A DNA stretch of 20,253 nucleotides from Priapulus caudatus. Taxonomy: Eukaryota > Priapulida > Priapulimorpha > Priapulimorphida > Priapulidae. Each line of letters opens with the position of its first letter. Position 1 is the stretch's first letter. The notes below the pieces were generated by a model. It had not been told where the DNA came from. It made no database searches and saw nothing but the letters and a program-made list of their open reading frames with translations. Positions 1 through 9,594 of the stretch are shown here, piece after piece. The stretch is from NCBI RefSeq assembly GCF_000485595.1, contig NW_014577356.1, positions 297,185-317,437 on the forward strand. The letters run 5' to 3'. A program made the translations under genes and the position numbers.

Positions 1-1262
1 ATTCACATATATTATTTATATATGGAGAGCTAGTGTGTATGTATTATTGTTTATTATATATTATTGATTATTATTATTTTATTATGCGTGTTGTCTATGT
101 ATATTATATACAGGCTCAGCGGTGCTGACGTAGAATATAGCCCAGCGAGGTCCTTCAATACATTCTTTAACCTACCTACAGGTGGCGCACAGTCTGTCAG
201 ACTAACCTTCATGCATGTCATCGAATGTAAACCTATGAATGGTAAACACTTAGTTTACTCTCACTCGTCTCAAGGAGTTGTACAACTATTTACGGTCGTC
301 GTAAGAAATAACGTTCCTCATGGCAAACCCGTAATCGGTAGCAGTACATGCTGACATGGACTAATCTATAGCGTAATCGTGCTGTACTGTTTAAGTCCGT
401 TAGCAACAGTTTAACTCATTACTCACTGAACAAGTATCATTTGATGGGCCCAGCCAGCAGTACGGATTAAACAGGTTGCCGGGGCGGAGCATATCAATGA
501 TATATGTTGGGCGCCCATCACCCGCCCCCTCTCCCTATAAGCATATAATGTTTTTGTTAAAACTAGTATTAGTGAGATAATTATAAGCAAATTAATGTTG
601 AAAAATGGAAAGCGAAGACGTCTTCTAAACATAATTAGTAGAGTTAACATTTAAAAAAAATTCACATTTTGACAAAATTGGTAGATTTTAACACCCACTT
701 AGGCCACTGCTCACCTTAAAGATGAATAATAATTCCTAGCTGCTGCAATGTACACGACAAAACACGGAGAAAATGAAAACAAGTAAGAAAGCAAAAAAAC
801 AATTGTAGTCATTATGAAAAGGCGTTAGGCCGGACCCAAGAATATACTTTGGAAAATAATACACCTGTATATTTTTTTTTGTGGTCACAACACTTGGGGC
901 GGGTCCGACTTGTAGGGCCGGGGCAATTGCCCTTTGCCCCATCTGATAATCCGCTACTGGCCCAAGCCGCTTACCTCATGAGAGGTGTGGCAATGCCATA
1001 TTTCTCCGCCGGCTAGTGGTTTCAGTATTACTTCATACTTGGTATCCAGTCGGACAGTTGATGCAAGTGTAACTGAAATGATATGGAGGATGGACAAAAT
1101 ATGTGTATCAACACTGTTCCGTCTCTGTTGAATGAACTAGTACTAGCCAGGTATTGTGATGGTTACTAGAATTATGGTGGGAATTAGAGTTTATTCACGC
1201 GCTGCTTCGCTTTTTAAGTTTTAGTTATGCCCATTACAAATTGTGTATTTGATGCTTTAAGC
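1..1262 (+). repeat. Left arm of a large inverted repeat (~1.2 kb)
   Basis: Read on the opposite strand, 2985-4187 matches this arm in the same order throughout: the AT-rich end (ATTCACATATATTAT), the TTA-rich tract, the unit with CTACCTACAGGTGGCGCACA, the nested hAT-like element, the TGTGGCAATGCCATATTT segment and the inner end near TTAGTTATGCCCATTACAAA. The arms differ by scattered substitutions and many short indels. The arm begins at or before the window edge. The open frames inside it (for example 64-354) are not conserved between arms, so I treat the arm as non-coding. Fold-back transposon, inverted segmental duplication and assembly fold-back are all possible. Confidence 0.85.
455..959 (-). 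mobile_element. Non-autonomous hAT-like element (copy in left arm)
   Basis: The right end read on the minus strand begins CAGTAGCGGATTATC. The left end read on the plus strand begins CAGCAGTACGGATTA. The CAG start and the shared CGGATTA core fit hAT terminal inverted repeats. The flanks GCCCAGC (left) and GCCCAAGCC (right) are degraded forms of the 8-bp duplication that is exact in the partner copy at 3276-3755. The interior has GGGGCAATTGCCC and GGCCCTACAAG type sequence and no transposase frame. Confidence 0.65.
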
Positions 1263-1864
1263 CTTTAAATTATTATTATAATTAATGACTAGCTAATAGT
1301 GTGAAATTAAGTAAGGATAGAAAATACTAGACTGGGTAAAGAGTTAGGACAGGATAGCCGTAGAGAAAGTAAGGAGTTGCATGGTTAGAGCAATCAAGGA
1401 TGACTATATTAGAAAGCATAGGTATAAGATAATGAAGCCATCTAGGGCAGGTGGGAAAAGCTGAGAAGAGGGTGGCATGCAGACTTAAATGGGTAAAGGC
1501 ATAAAGTAGAATGACTGGAAGAAGAAATGATACAAAAGAGAATGGATTGACTAAGATGACGTGGGTATAGAGTAGCTATTGGAGAGAACTAGGGGAAGAG
1601 TAGACTGTATCATGTTATGGAGCAGCTTGAATTATAGCGTGTATAGCATAAAGGTAGGTAATATATAGGAGTGCATGGAAGAAGAATGGATCTAGGTAGA
1701 TTAGCTAGCAAGGTGTAGAGGAAGCTACAGGCAAGAGTAGTCCTGCCTAATCATCTATATATTTACCCCCTCACTTACTTTCCTTTATCAGTTTTCTTAT
1801 GGAATTCAGCATGCCAAATGGGTTCCTCTCGTCTATGGGTTTCTCCACTACCTGTATGTATAGG

Positions 1865-2000
1865 ATTATAGCAGTACCGGTTATAGTATAGCAGTGTACC
1901 GGGTATGTTATAGCAGTGTACCGGTACCGTTACGTACGTCGTACGGGTTACCGGACGTTGACGTCCGGTGTACACAGAGCGTACCGGGGGATATAGTATA
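1865..2000. repeat. Degenerate TATAGCAGTGTACCGG repeats with ACGT palindrome
   Basis: TATAGCAGTRTACCGG-like units occur near 1868, 1888 and 1910, and TATAGCAGT returns near 1995. Between them is a run rich in GTAC, ACGT and CGTAC, including the perfect palindrome CCGGACGTTGACGTCCGG arms (1951-1958 and 1961-1968). It could be a short minisatellite or a decayed element end. No function can be assigned. Confidence 0.55.
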
Positions 2001-2767
2001 GCAGTCGCCTGCATGACCTGTACAACTGATAATACCTAAGCTGCTTGGTTCAGGCTTTAGCCACATAGCCTTATCAAGTTCGCTACATATGTTTACACAT
2101 ACCTGATTTAATGACTATTATGTTGGATTCAGAGACTAAGTTAATTGCGTTTGCATGATTCTCAGACTTTGAGGAAGGTACGGAGGTGTGCCAGAACTTG
2201 CCACATGTACAATGCTCTGCTATCCATCGAAGTGGAGCCATTAGCATTCTTATGCCAAAAAGGTTACATTAATATTCTCTTGATGCTATTGTGTTGACAT
2301 TGCAGTCCGTGACGAGGTTAACTACTACAGCATCTCAGCTAGTGGTGTTTCACGATTGTAATTAGTGTACTTGTGATGATCGCATCCACGACTTCAAGCA
2401 GCGAATCAAATTACCTTTAAATAGTAAGGGCTTTATTAAGACTGTGACGACTTTTACACCTTTTCGTAGCGTGAATCACAGCCGCATAAACCATAATGCG
2501 TAGACAGGTCGGCGTTTAGCGGAGACTGTAAGTGCCATTAGAAAGGAATTCTTACTGAAAAAAGTGCAGTCGACCTTAAACTGGGTCCGCCGTCTTTTAA
2601 TGTTAAAAACCAGGCATGAGAGTTAGTCAATTCAAAAGGTGACTAGCGAGTCTGGTACACATATGCTCAGAAGTTTTAGATAATTATAATATGCTGCAGG
2701 GGGTGTGGGTCTATGTACATAGAACTGCACCATTAATCAAATGTTCTTATTGCTTAACATAGTAAAA

Positions 2768-2799
2768 GCTCTCTCTCTCTTCCTCTCCCTCTCCCTCTC

Positions 2800-2840
<41 letters not shown>

Positions 2841-2841
2841 A
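2768..2841. repeat. CT microsatellite
   Basis: An interrupted (CT)n tract with TCCC and TCCT interruptions, followed directly by an AT-rich tract to about 2868. Confidence 0.9.
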
Positions 2842-3275
2842 TATACTATATATATATACTATATATTATGTAACCAGCAGTGATATTGGACAAACTAATA
2901 CGCGTTTGGCTATAAGGTAATGTACTTATTAACTACACAAGGTGCCAGTTACTGTAGCATTCGTCAACTTTGCATAATCGATGGTCGGATTATGCCTTTA
3001 AAGCATCAAATACAAATTTGTAATGGGCATAACTAAAACTTAAAAGCGAACAGCGCGTGAACAACTCTAATCCATAATTCTAACCTATCACAATACCTGG
3101 CTAGTACTAGTTCATCAACAGAGACTGAACAAGTGTTGATACACATATTTGGCCATCTTCCATATCATTTCAGTTACACTTGCATCACTTCCACTGGATA
3201 CCAAGTATGAAGTAATACTAACACTAGCCCGGAAAATATGGCATTGCCACACCTCTCAGAGGTAAGCGGCTGGGC

Positions 3276-3755
3276 CAGTAGCGGATTATCAATGGGGCAA
3301 AGGGGGCAATTGCCCCCGGCCCTACAAGTCGACCGGCCCTAAAGTGTTGTGACTCCAAAAAAAAATATACAGTGTATTATTTTTTCCAAAGTATATCTTG
3401 GGCCGGCCCTACGACTTTCATATGACTACAATTTGTTTTTGCTTTCTACTTGTTTTCATTTTCTCCGTGTTTTGCGGTGTACATTGCAGCAGCTAGGAAT
3501 ATTATTCACTTTAAGGTAGCTAGTGGCCTAAGTGGGGTTAAAACTACCAATTTTTCAAAATGTGATTTTTTTTAAATGTTAACTCTACTAATTATTTTAG
3601 AACGTTTCCTTTCCATTTTTCAACATTAATTGCTTATAATTATCCACTAAACAGTTCTAAAAACATTATATGCTTATGGGAAGGGGGCGGGTGGATGGGC
3701 GGCCCAAATATATCTTGATATGCTCCCGGCCCAGGCAACTGTTAATCCGACGCTG
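3276..3755 (+). mobile_element. Non-autonomous hAT-like element with exact 8-bp target duplication
   Basis: The element starts CAGTAGCGGATTATC and ends CTGTTAATCCGACGCTG, whose reverse complement is CAGCGTCGGATTAACAG. The termini therefore share CAG-n3-CGGATTA. GGCTGGGC flanks it exactly on both sides (3268-3275 and 3756-3763). CAG-type ends with an 8-bp duplication are the hAT superfamily signature. At about 480 bp with no long frame it is a MITE-like derivative. It inserted before the inverted repeat formed, because both arms contain it at the same place. Confidence 0.8.
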
Positions 3756-4093
3756 GGCTGGGCCCTCAAATAATTACTGTTCAGTGAGTATTAATGAGTT
3801 AAACTGTTGCTACGGACTTAACAGTACAGCACGATTACCTATAGATTAGTCCATTCACCTGTACCTACCAATTACGGGTTTGCCATTAGGACGTTATTGC
3901 TTACGACGACCGTAAAAGTTGTACAACTACTGAGACAGTGAGAGTAAACTAATGTTTACATCGATGACATGCATGAGTTAGTCTGACGACTTGTGCGCCA
4001 CCTGTAGGTAGGTAAAGAATGTATTGAAGGTACCTCGCTGCTATATCTACGTTAGCACCACTGAGCTGTATATAATAACATAGACATACACGC

Positions 4094-4096
<3 letters not shown>

Positions 4097-4146
<50 letters not shown>
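4097..4146. repeat. (ATA)n microsatellite
   Basis: About 16 uninterrupted ATA/TAA units. It produces a poly-isoleucine pseudo-frame on the minus strand that is not a protein. Confidence 0.95.
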
Positions 4147-4148
<2 letters not shown>

Positions 4149-4187
4149 TAATACATACACACATATATAATATAATATATGTGAATT

Positions 4188-5394
4188 TAATCAATTTATA
4201 CAGCTCAGTGGTTACTGTGGGAGTTTGTGTCAAGTTGTCAACGGACGTGAAGCGAGGTTTCAAATGGTCATTTCAAAGTGCCACTCGTCTCCTCTCTTCG
4301 ATATAAAGGAATTATGTAGAGCTAACTACAAGTTGGTAGGAGTGTACGTAGTATGATATATTTATAACTATATAAAAATAAAAAATAATAAAAAGTAACA
4401 AAAAAATGCATCGTAAAATTTGAAATGACATCGTGCGGGTGTACGAAATATTCGTTAATGATTCGTGAATTACTCGTTCGTTTAAACCAGAGGGCTGTTT
4501 GTGTTCTTGGCAACAACAAGGGTTTAAATATCAAGAACGTTTCTTTCATTGCTTCTTCCAGACCCAAATGCCTTGCAGCACCACTATAGGCGGTTTGATG
4601 TGCATGCCTCATGCCCATCTCATGACAAGCATGCGCATATGCACGCGCGCGATACGCACGCACGAGAAAATAGATGTACACACGCACGCGTAAATACACG
4701 GGCACGTGTACGCTGGATTTTGAAACAAAATTCTGGGAGAGGTCCCCCCAGACCATCCTTCATGCTTCACGCTTTAGGCGCTCGCGAAACACTTCCTCTA
4801 TTTAAAATCTTGCCATGTTACAATGTAAATTAAAGGTGCACTGCATCATGTACATGATCATTGATGGACACTCATACGGAATTATACACATACGCGCTAC
4901 CTATTGAACACAGAACACGCACAAAGCGCGCTAAAAAGAAAGGATACGAGATCAAGTAAATGTAGTTAAGAAGGCAAGCAAACAAGCAAACGACACACGC
5001 ACGCAAGCTAGCAAATACAGTGCATATTAGCATCTTAAGAGTTTTCCTTACAGCTTTTAAAGAAATGTCAAATGATCCCTTGCCCTATATATGATGATAA
5101 AATTAAAACTGCGAATAGGGGTGATGAAGAAATTGTGTTTAATAAGAGTTAATAAGAAATTAAGAGTTTCTGAATGCGGATCACGCAAACGTGAGGGAGA
5201 AATAATAAATAAACTGGTTGCGGATGAAAAATAAGCTGGTGCTTAGGTGAAGAGGTGCTGCCACCGTTTATCTCATTTTGCATAGTTTATCGGCAACAAG
5301 ATCAAGATGTATCGCACATTTTACAAACACGTTTACACACACTTAGTCGTTTCTTAAACATCGTAAATATAAACGAGAAATACTGCGAGAGAAA
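4188..5394. other. No gene seen
   Basis: AT-rich sequence with short open frames on both strands that lack splice context or recognisable domains. A region near 4620-4720 is rich in alternating CGCACG and ACGC steps. I see no tRNA, rRNA or transposase signal. Confidence 0.6.
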
Positions 5395-5397
5395 GAG

Positions 5398-5445
<48 letters not shown>

Positions 5446-5458
5446 TGGCAGGCAAGGC

Positions 5459-5522
<64 letters not shown>
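5391..5522. repeat. (GA)n microsatellite, two tracts
   Basis: Two long GA tracts separated by TCTGGCAGGCAAGGCAGACA (about 5443-5462). The tract marks the outer boundary of the block shared with 16800-17765, where the same position is a CT/CA tract on the plus strand. Confidence 0.95.
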
Positions 5523-5524
<2 letters not shown>

Positions 5525-5637
5525 TGTCGCTTTCTCGTTAATCATTAACCACGCCACCATTCTCAACTGTGGTTGATTATCGATCATTGATTATTTATGA
5601 TTTATTATGATTTATTATTTTATTTTATTGTTATTAT

Positions 5638-5853
5638 TTATTGATTATTTATCGATCGCTCACAGCCACACGCACCGACGTCATCGCAGCCCCGCAGCGT
5701 CGGCAGCGGCGTCGGCGGCTGCACCTGAAACGTGATATCCGTCGGCAGCGAAGTCTGTTTCTGCAGCATAACCCGCCGGACATCCGGCTCCTGGCTCCAG
5801 ACGCCGTCGTCATCGCCATCGTCGTCGGCGTCATGGTCGATCCGCAGTTGCGC
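5638..5853 (-). CDS. Putative last exon of a channel C-terminal tail (intact copy)
   Basis: On the minus strand a plausible acceptor (CTCTCCAATCAG) precedes an open frame of 71 codons ending in TAA at 5638-5640. The protein starts AQLRIDHDADDDGDDDGVW, continues with a QKQTSLPTDITFQ stretch and a proline/threonine run, and ends GACGCERSINNQ. It has no membrane segment. The inverted copy at 17171-17370 keeps most of the amino-acid pattern but is frameshifted. Because that copy lies downstream of the Cav3 exons on the same strand, I infer this is the last exon of a Cav3-type cytoplasmic tail. I do not recognise a named domain, so this is an inference from position and disorder-like composition. 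It could instead be an exon of an unrelated gene. Confidence 0.45.
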   Translation of the reverse strand, partial: AQLRIDHDADDDGDDDGVWSQEPDVRRVMLQKQTSLPTDITFQVQPPTPLPTLRGCDDVGACGCERSINNQ

Positions 5854-6043
5854 CTGATTGGAGAGTTACGATCACGTGATCACCGACGCGTGCGTGTTGT
5901 CAATGTGAAAAACGTGTGCGGTGCGCATGCGCAGGCCGCGATGGCAAGATTAGCATGCGAAACATCACGCGAACACAGCACAGCAAGGACTGAATCACGT
6001 GACTCAATCTTGAGTGCAGACAATGTTGAACTAATATAGGTAG

Positions 6044-6047
<4 letters not shown>

Positions 6048-6080
<33 letters not shown>
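6048..6080. repeat. (AT)n microsatellite
   Basis: Perfect AT alternation. It forms the other boundary of block L and is matched by the AT tract at 16801-16832 in the partner. Confidence 0.95.
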
Positions 6081-6082
<2 letters not shown>

Positions 6083-6300
6083 TATGATGACATCATATGG
6101 AATTTTTCGAGAATTCTCGTGAATACCAGCGTAAAGTTTACAGCGCAATATATTTACAGTGATACTTTACGTTGCGTACGAAAGTTGCTAGCTCTCTACC
6201 GCAGCAACCGAACAGGTTGCATATCGCGTATCTAGCCACATTGAAACGTATCTCACTGGCTAATCTTTCACTTTGAATGGAGGCGAGACGGTTGTTGAAG

Positions 6301-6683
6301 CGGTAACATCCCAGTTGGCCTACTCCCATTTCGCCTACACCCATATTTCGCCTACGTCCCATTTCGCCTACTCTCAGAATCGGTAATATTCCCATTTCGC
6401 CTACTCCCATTGTTTCATTTTAATGCTACTGTATTTTCTATTTTTGTCAAATTGCGTTCTCATTATGTGTACCTATGTTTTCTTCTGGTTCATGTAGTCT
6501 ATGTATGCAAATCAAAACCATATTTTATTATTTATAAATGATTATTTAGTGAACAAACCGATCGTAGACGAAATGGGAATGGCGTAGACGAATTGGGAGT
6601 AGGCGAAATGGGAATTTTGCTGTAGGTAAAATGCTAATTTTATCGTAGGCGAAATGGTGAGTAGGCCAACCGGGAATAAACCG
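6301..6683. mobile_element. MITE with sub-repeated terminal inverted repeats
   Basis: The left end reads CGGTAACATCCCAGTTGGCC and is followed by several CCCATTTCGCCTAC units. The right end, read on the minus strand, gives CGGTTTATTCCCGGTTGGCC followed by diverged units of the same kind (CCATTTCGCCTACG, CCCAATTCGTCTAC). The inverted repeats are therefore long and internally tandem with a period of about 14-20 bp. The centre is AT-rich and carries no coding frame. The superfamily is not assignable from the ends alone. Flanks TTGAAG and TTAAAG might be a degraded target duplication. Confidence 0.7.
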
Positions 6684-8290
6684 TTAAAGCCCCTTACGTC
6701 CGCTAGACGACATTCCTGACCTCCAAACCCTGACATATCGAATTTACTCGTTTTTTACATATTAAAAGACCTCGTTTTTCTGCTTCGCATCAATTGTGCT
6801 GCACGCCTGATAAAAATCACGTCTTAGAACACATAAATACCGATAAATAGAAAAATCTGATTTAAATGGATGTTGTAGTGAAACAGCGAGTGTGTGGACG
6901 GCCCACCTATCGAAATACTCGTCTCCTATTGGCTGATGCCGCGTACAAATAAGTTGCTCATTTTTAAAATCGTCTTCGAGGGGCTTTAAGCGAATCGCCT
7001 AACCTTACGTTGACCAGTCCAGTAGATATGATGGAGTGCAACCTAAAATGAGTAGCTACCATTACTAGACTGGGACAGGTAGATGAGAACTCATGACGAA
7101 ATAATTGCACACATTGTCGTTAAACGCATTTCGTGTCGACAGTGAAACACCATCGGTGAGAGCTTTCGAAAATATTTTATATTCAATTTCCTACCGGAGG
7201 CGTTAGTGAGCACTACCATATTTGGCTAATCCATGCTTCGACGCCCGAACCACACAAATAACACACACAATATAGCGCACCCCCCATTTGGCATGAGACG
7301 CACTTGTAAAATGCTGCCGAATTCACCGGCAAAATGCATCTTTTAAACTAAATCTAAATGAGCTAATCTTGATATACGACTTCTGGTCGAATGAACGTAC
7401 ATAACACCGCACCTATTCTTTACTCTGTTTGCACCACGATTGGAGCAGAACGAGTTCTTACTCATCCTCGCTTTCATCCTATTCATCTTTCCCCAATTCC
7501 CACCCATTCACTATGACTGCTAATTGCCGGCAATTTAAAGCAAAAGCAATCGGTCGATGTCGGTACATAACAGCACATAGGCCATACAGGCCATAGCTGC
7601 ACCCCTATTTCTGTCTGTCCGTCTGTCTGTCGAGCAGATATATACCGCGGTTTCATATTTACAAGTCGTGACGTCATTTTATTAATACGCGATCGCGAGC
7701 GACAGAAATCATATATAACTAGCGCATGCGCAGCACTGCGTAAGTAAAGATTCCCCCCTCACCCCGGCTTACATGTAGTCAGAGCACGTATACCATATAT
7801 GACGTACGGGCTCTGACGTAGTATATACACGGAAACACAAAAACAAGTGAGCCGTACGTTCCTGACAGCTCTAACAGATAGAACTCGCAGCAAGAGGTTT
7901 CGAATCACAGCATGCAGCAATAGTTCCAGGACTTCCAGGAATAACAACAACGCGACTTCGTAATAACATGATCAGTCCGAGACCCTCTCCGCTAAAATAA
8001 AAGTTCGCTGCCATGGCAACGCAGCAGACGAACTGGTCACTTTAACGACTCCCGTCGTCACCATTCAACGACACTCACGGAGAGAAAAACACGAGTTATA
8101 CACATATTTACCAAAATATTCACGCGCGTGAACACCACCAGGTGGCGTTCGTAGTCAGGGGCGGTCTGATGCACACCCTAACCTTCTAACACGTTTAGAA
8201 AGAAGCTGCCTTCACACGCTGCGCTCTAGATACGTTGCCTAGGCAACAGTCCCGCAGCGTGGGGGTGCCGTGATGCGAGGAGCGCGCGTG
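6684..8290. other. No gene seen
   Basis: Moderately AT-rich sequence with only short unsupported frames. It contains a CTGTCTGTCCGTCTGTCTGTC run (about 7611-7632) and the 36-bp CAGAGC palindrome at 7780-7815. From about 8230 the base composition shifts to CpG-rich. Confidence 0.55.
7780..7815. repeat. 36-bp imperfect palindrome with CAGAGC ends
   Basis: It runs from CAGAGCACGTATACCATA to GACGTACGGGCTCTG. The first 12 bases (CAGAGCACGTAT) are the terminal sequence of the hAT-like MITE at 10502-10625 and 18238-18362. It may be a minimal remnant of that family whose interior was lost. Confidence 0.6.
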
Positions 8291-8333
8291 CGTTGGCATG
8301 TACAAATGGATGGACACTCGCGACGACACGCGG

Positions 8334-8425
8334 CGTCATCACAACGTGCGTAGGTGGTCGCTGTATGACGTCATCACAACGTGCGTAGGTGGTCGCTGTA
8401 TGACGTCATCACAACGTGCGTTGGC
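8334..8425. repeat. 35-bp tandem repeat, about 2.6 units, with TGACGTCA sites
   Basis: Units start at 8334, 8369 and 8404 with CGTCATCACAACGTGCG, followed by TAGGTGGTCGCTGTATGA. The unit junctions create two perfect TGACGTCA palindromes at 8366-8373 and 8401-8408, which are full CREB/ATF-type sites. Whether they act as regulatory sites is unknown. Confidence 0.85.
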
Positions 8426-8447
8426 GGCCGCCTGTGGTGTGACGACA

Positions 8448-9214
8448 TCACAACACGGTGCCGTCCACGTGCAGGTGGTGGGCGTAGTCGCGGTGCCGCA
8501 GCACGGGCGAGTGAGGGAACGACAGACTGCAGCTGCTGCTACTGCTGCTGCTGCTGTTCGCGTCCTGCGCGGCGGCGGCAGCACCGTCGCCCGCGGTCGG
8601 CCAGCAGTACGGCACGGCAACCGCGCAGTATCCGCCGCCAGGCGGCGCCAGCAGAGTGGCGCCCTCGTCGATCGACGAGCTGTCAGCGGCGGCGGCTGCA
8701 GGTGGCTCCACCTGGCTGTCGCTGGAGGTGTTGCTGCGGTTCGAGGAGCGATGCGATCGACTCCAGCGCTGCCGCCGCGCGCTCGCCGACAGCTGCGCCG
8801 CCGCCGTCACGTCGGGCGCCACCTGGCGGCCGCAGCGCGCACTAGTGTCCGCCGCGTCGGCGGGAACGCGCACCTCTCCGCGATTCACTTCAGGGGTCCC
8901 GTTCACCCGCGCCGACTCAAACATGGCCGCGTCGGGATCGCACCGAGGTCGCGGCGCGGTGTCGCCGCCAGGGGGCGCCGGTGCGTCGATGAGCACGCGC
9001 ACGGTGGGCACGGATATGCTGTGGTTGTGTCGTTGGACACAGATGTTCGGGTAGTGACCGTCGGCCGGCCGCGGTGACCGCGTGACGTCAGCTGCCGCAC
9101 GCACGGGGTCGTAGCTACCGTAGCGCCGCGGCGGCGATGTGGGGGCGGCGCTGTAGGGGGCGCCACTGTCTGACGACGGCCTCAGCTGCACGTCCGAGTC
9201 AAATGACTGGCATT
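8448..9214 (-). CDS. Candidate long cytoplasmic-tail exon, low complexity, unrecognised
   Basis: On the minus strand CTTTCCTCTAG is a good splice acceptor, and from 9214 the frame beginning (AA)TGC-CAG-TCA stays open for about 250 codons to TGA at 8448-8450. The product is Arg/Ser/Pro/Ala-rich with alanine and serine runs (AAAAA, then SSSSSSSS near the end). It has a better-ordered part, GHYPNICVQRHNHSISVPTV, and ends HHLHVDGTVL. It has no signal peptide, membrane segment or enzyme motif. The region is CpG-rich (about 8230-9190), so long open frames also exist on the plus strand. I prefer this frame for its acceptor and more varied composition. It lies upstream, on the same strand, of the putative last exon at 5638-5853. 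It could be Cav3 C-terminal tail, an exon of another gene, or a CpG island with no protein. Confidence 0.4.
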
Positions 9215-9319
9215 CTAGAGGAAAGTTCGCATTAGATTATATCAGGAGTTAATGAGACAAAATTGACTGGTGATATTTCTGTACGTATTTGTGCCGCGCG
9301 TTCTGCTGTCGTTGTTATC

Positions 9320-9504
9320 GCTATACAGAGAGAAATAGAGAGAGAGTGAGAGAGAAAGAAAGGGAGAGAGAGAGATAGATAAAGAGAGAGTGAGTGAGCG
9401 AGAGAGAGAGAGAGAGAGATAGGTTATATATATATGTAAATAATTTATATAATATATAATATATATATATATAAATATATATAATATACTCCATATTTAA
9501 TATT

Positions 9505-9541
<37 letters not shown>

Positions 9542-9544
9542 GTA

Positions 9545-9592
<48 letters not shown>
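9320..9592. repeat. GA microsatellite followed by AT microsatellite
   Basis: 9327-9420 is an interrupted GAGA tract. 9424-9592 is almost pure AT alternation with one short unique interruption (about 9488-9506, ACTCCATATTTAATATTC) that recurs at the AT tract near 11148. Confidence 0.9.

Positions 9593-9594
<2 letters not shown>

Larger units (their letters stand above)
1263..2984. other. Spacer between the inverted-repeat arms; no gene seen
   Basis: No convincing coding frame appears here. About 1320-1740 is purine-rich and could be a decayed retroelement fragment, but every frame is broken by stops and I recognise no domain. About 1865-2000 holds degenerate repeats of TATAGCAGTGTACCGG and an 18-bp ACGT-rich palindrome. 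About 2768-2841 is a CT microsatellite followed by a short AT tract. The rest looks like unique AT-rich sequence. Confidence 0.6.
2985..4187 (-). repeat. Right arm of the large inverted repeat
   Basis: Reverse complement of 1-1262, as described for that arm. It carries the longer ATA/TAA microsatellite (4097-4146), which in the left arm is only a short TTA-rich tract. The outer end reads ATATATGTGAATTTAATC, and similarity stops near 4187. A short extra copy of the arm motif CAGCTCAGTGG lies just outside at 4201-4211. Confidence 0.85.
5395..6080 (+). repeat. Inverted-repeat block L (partner 16800-17765)
   Basis: From the GA tract through TCTGTCGCTTTCTCGTTAATC, the AT-rich 3' flank, the GC-rich coding-like segment, CCAATCAGGCGCAACTG (minus strand), CACGCGAACACAG and GTGCAGACAATGTTGAAC to the (AT)n at 6048-6080, the order matches the reverse complement of 17600-16800. 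The block is bounded on both sides by simple repeats in both copies. The partner has a telomere-repeat fold-back where this copy has about 5900-5960, and it carries more single-base insertions. Confidence 0.88.

Noticed and set aside
64-354. 96-codon plus-strand frame with a hydrophobic start
   Set aside because: The other inverted-repeat arm does not preserve the frame, and the hydrophobic start comes from the TTA/ATT-rich tract.
1320-1740. Possible LINE reverse-transcriptase remnant
   Set aside because: Purine-rich with multiple stops in every frame. I could not identify any conserved motif.
3949-4263. Minus-strand frame with a poly-Ile membrane-like run
   Set aside because: It is the translation of the ATA microsatellite.
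5255-5587. Arg/Glu and Leu/Ser dipeptide-repeat proteins
   Set aside because: They are read-through of the GA/CT microsatellite on both strands.
8298-9077. Long plus-strand frames across the CpG-rich region
   Set aside because: High GC removes stops in all frames. These are Arg/Ala-rich, include the 35-bp tandem repeat and lack a splice context as good as the minus-strand frame.
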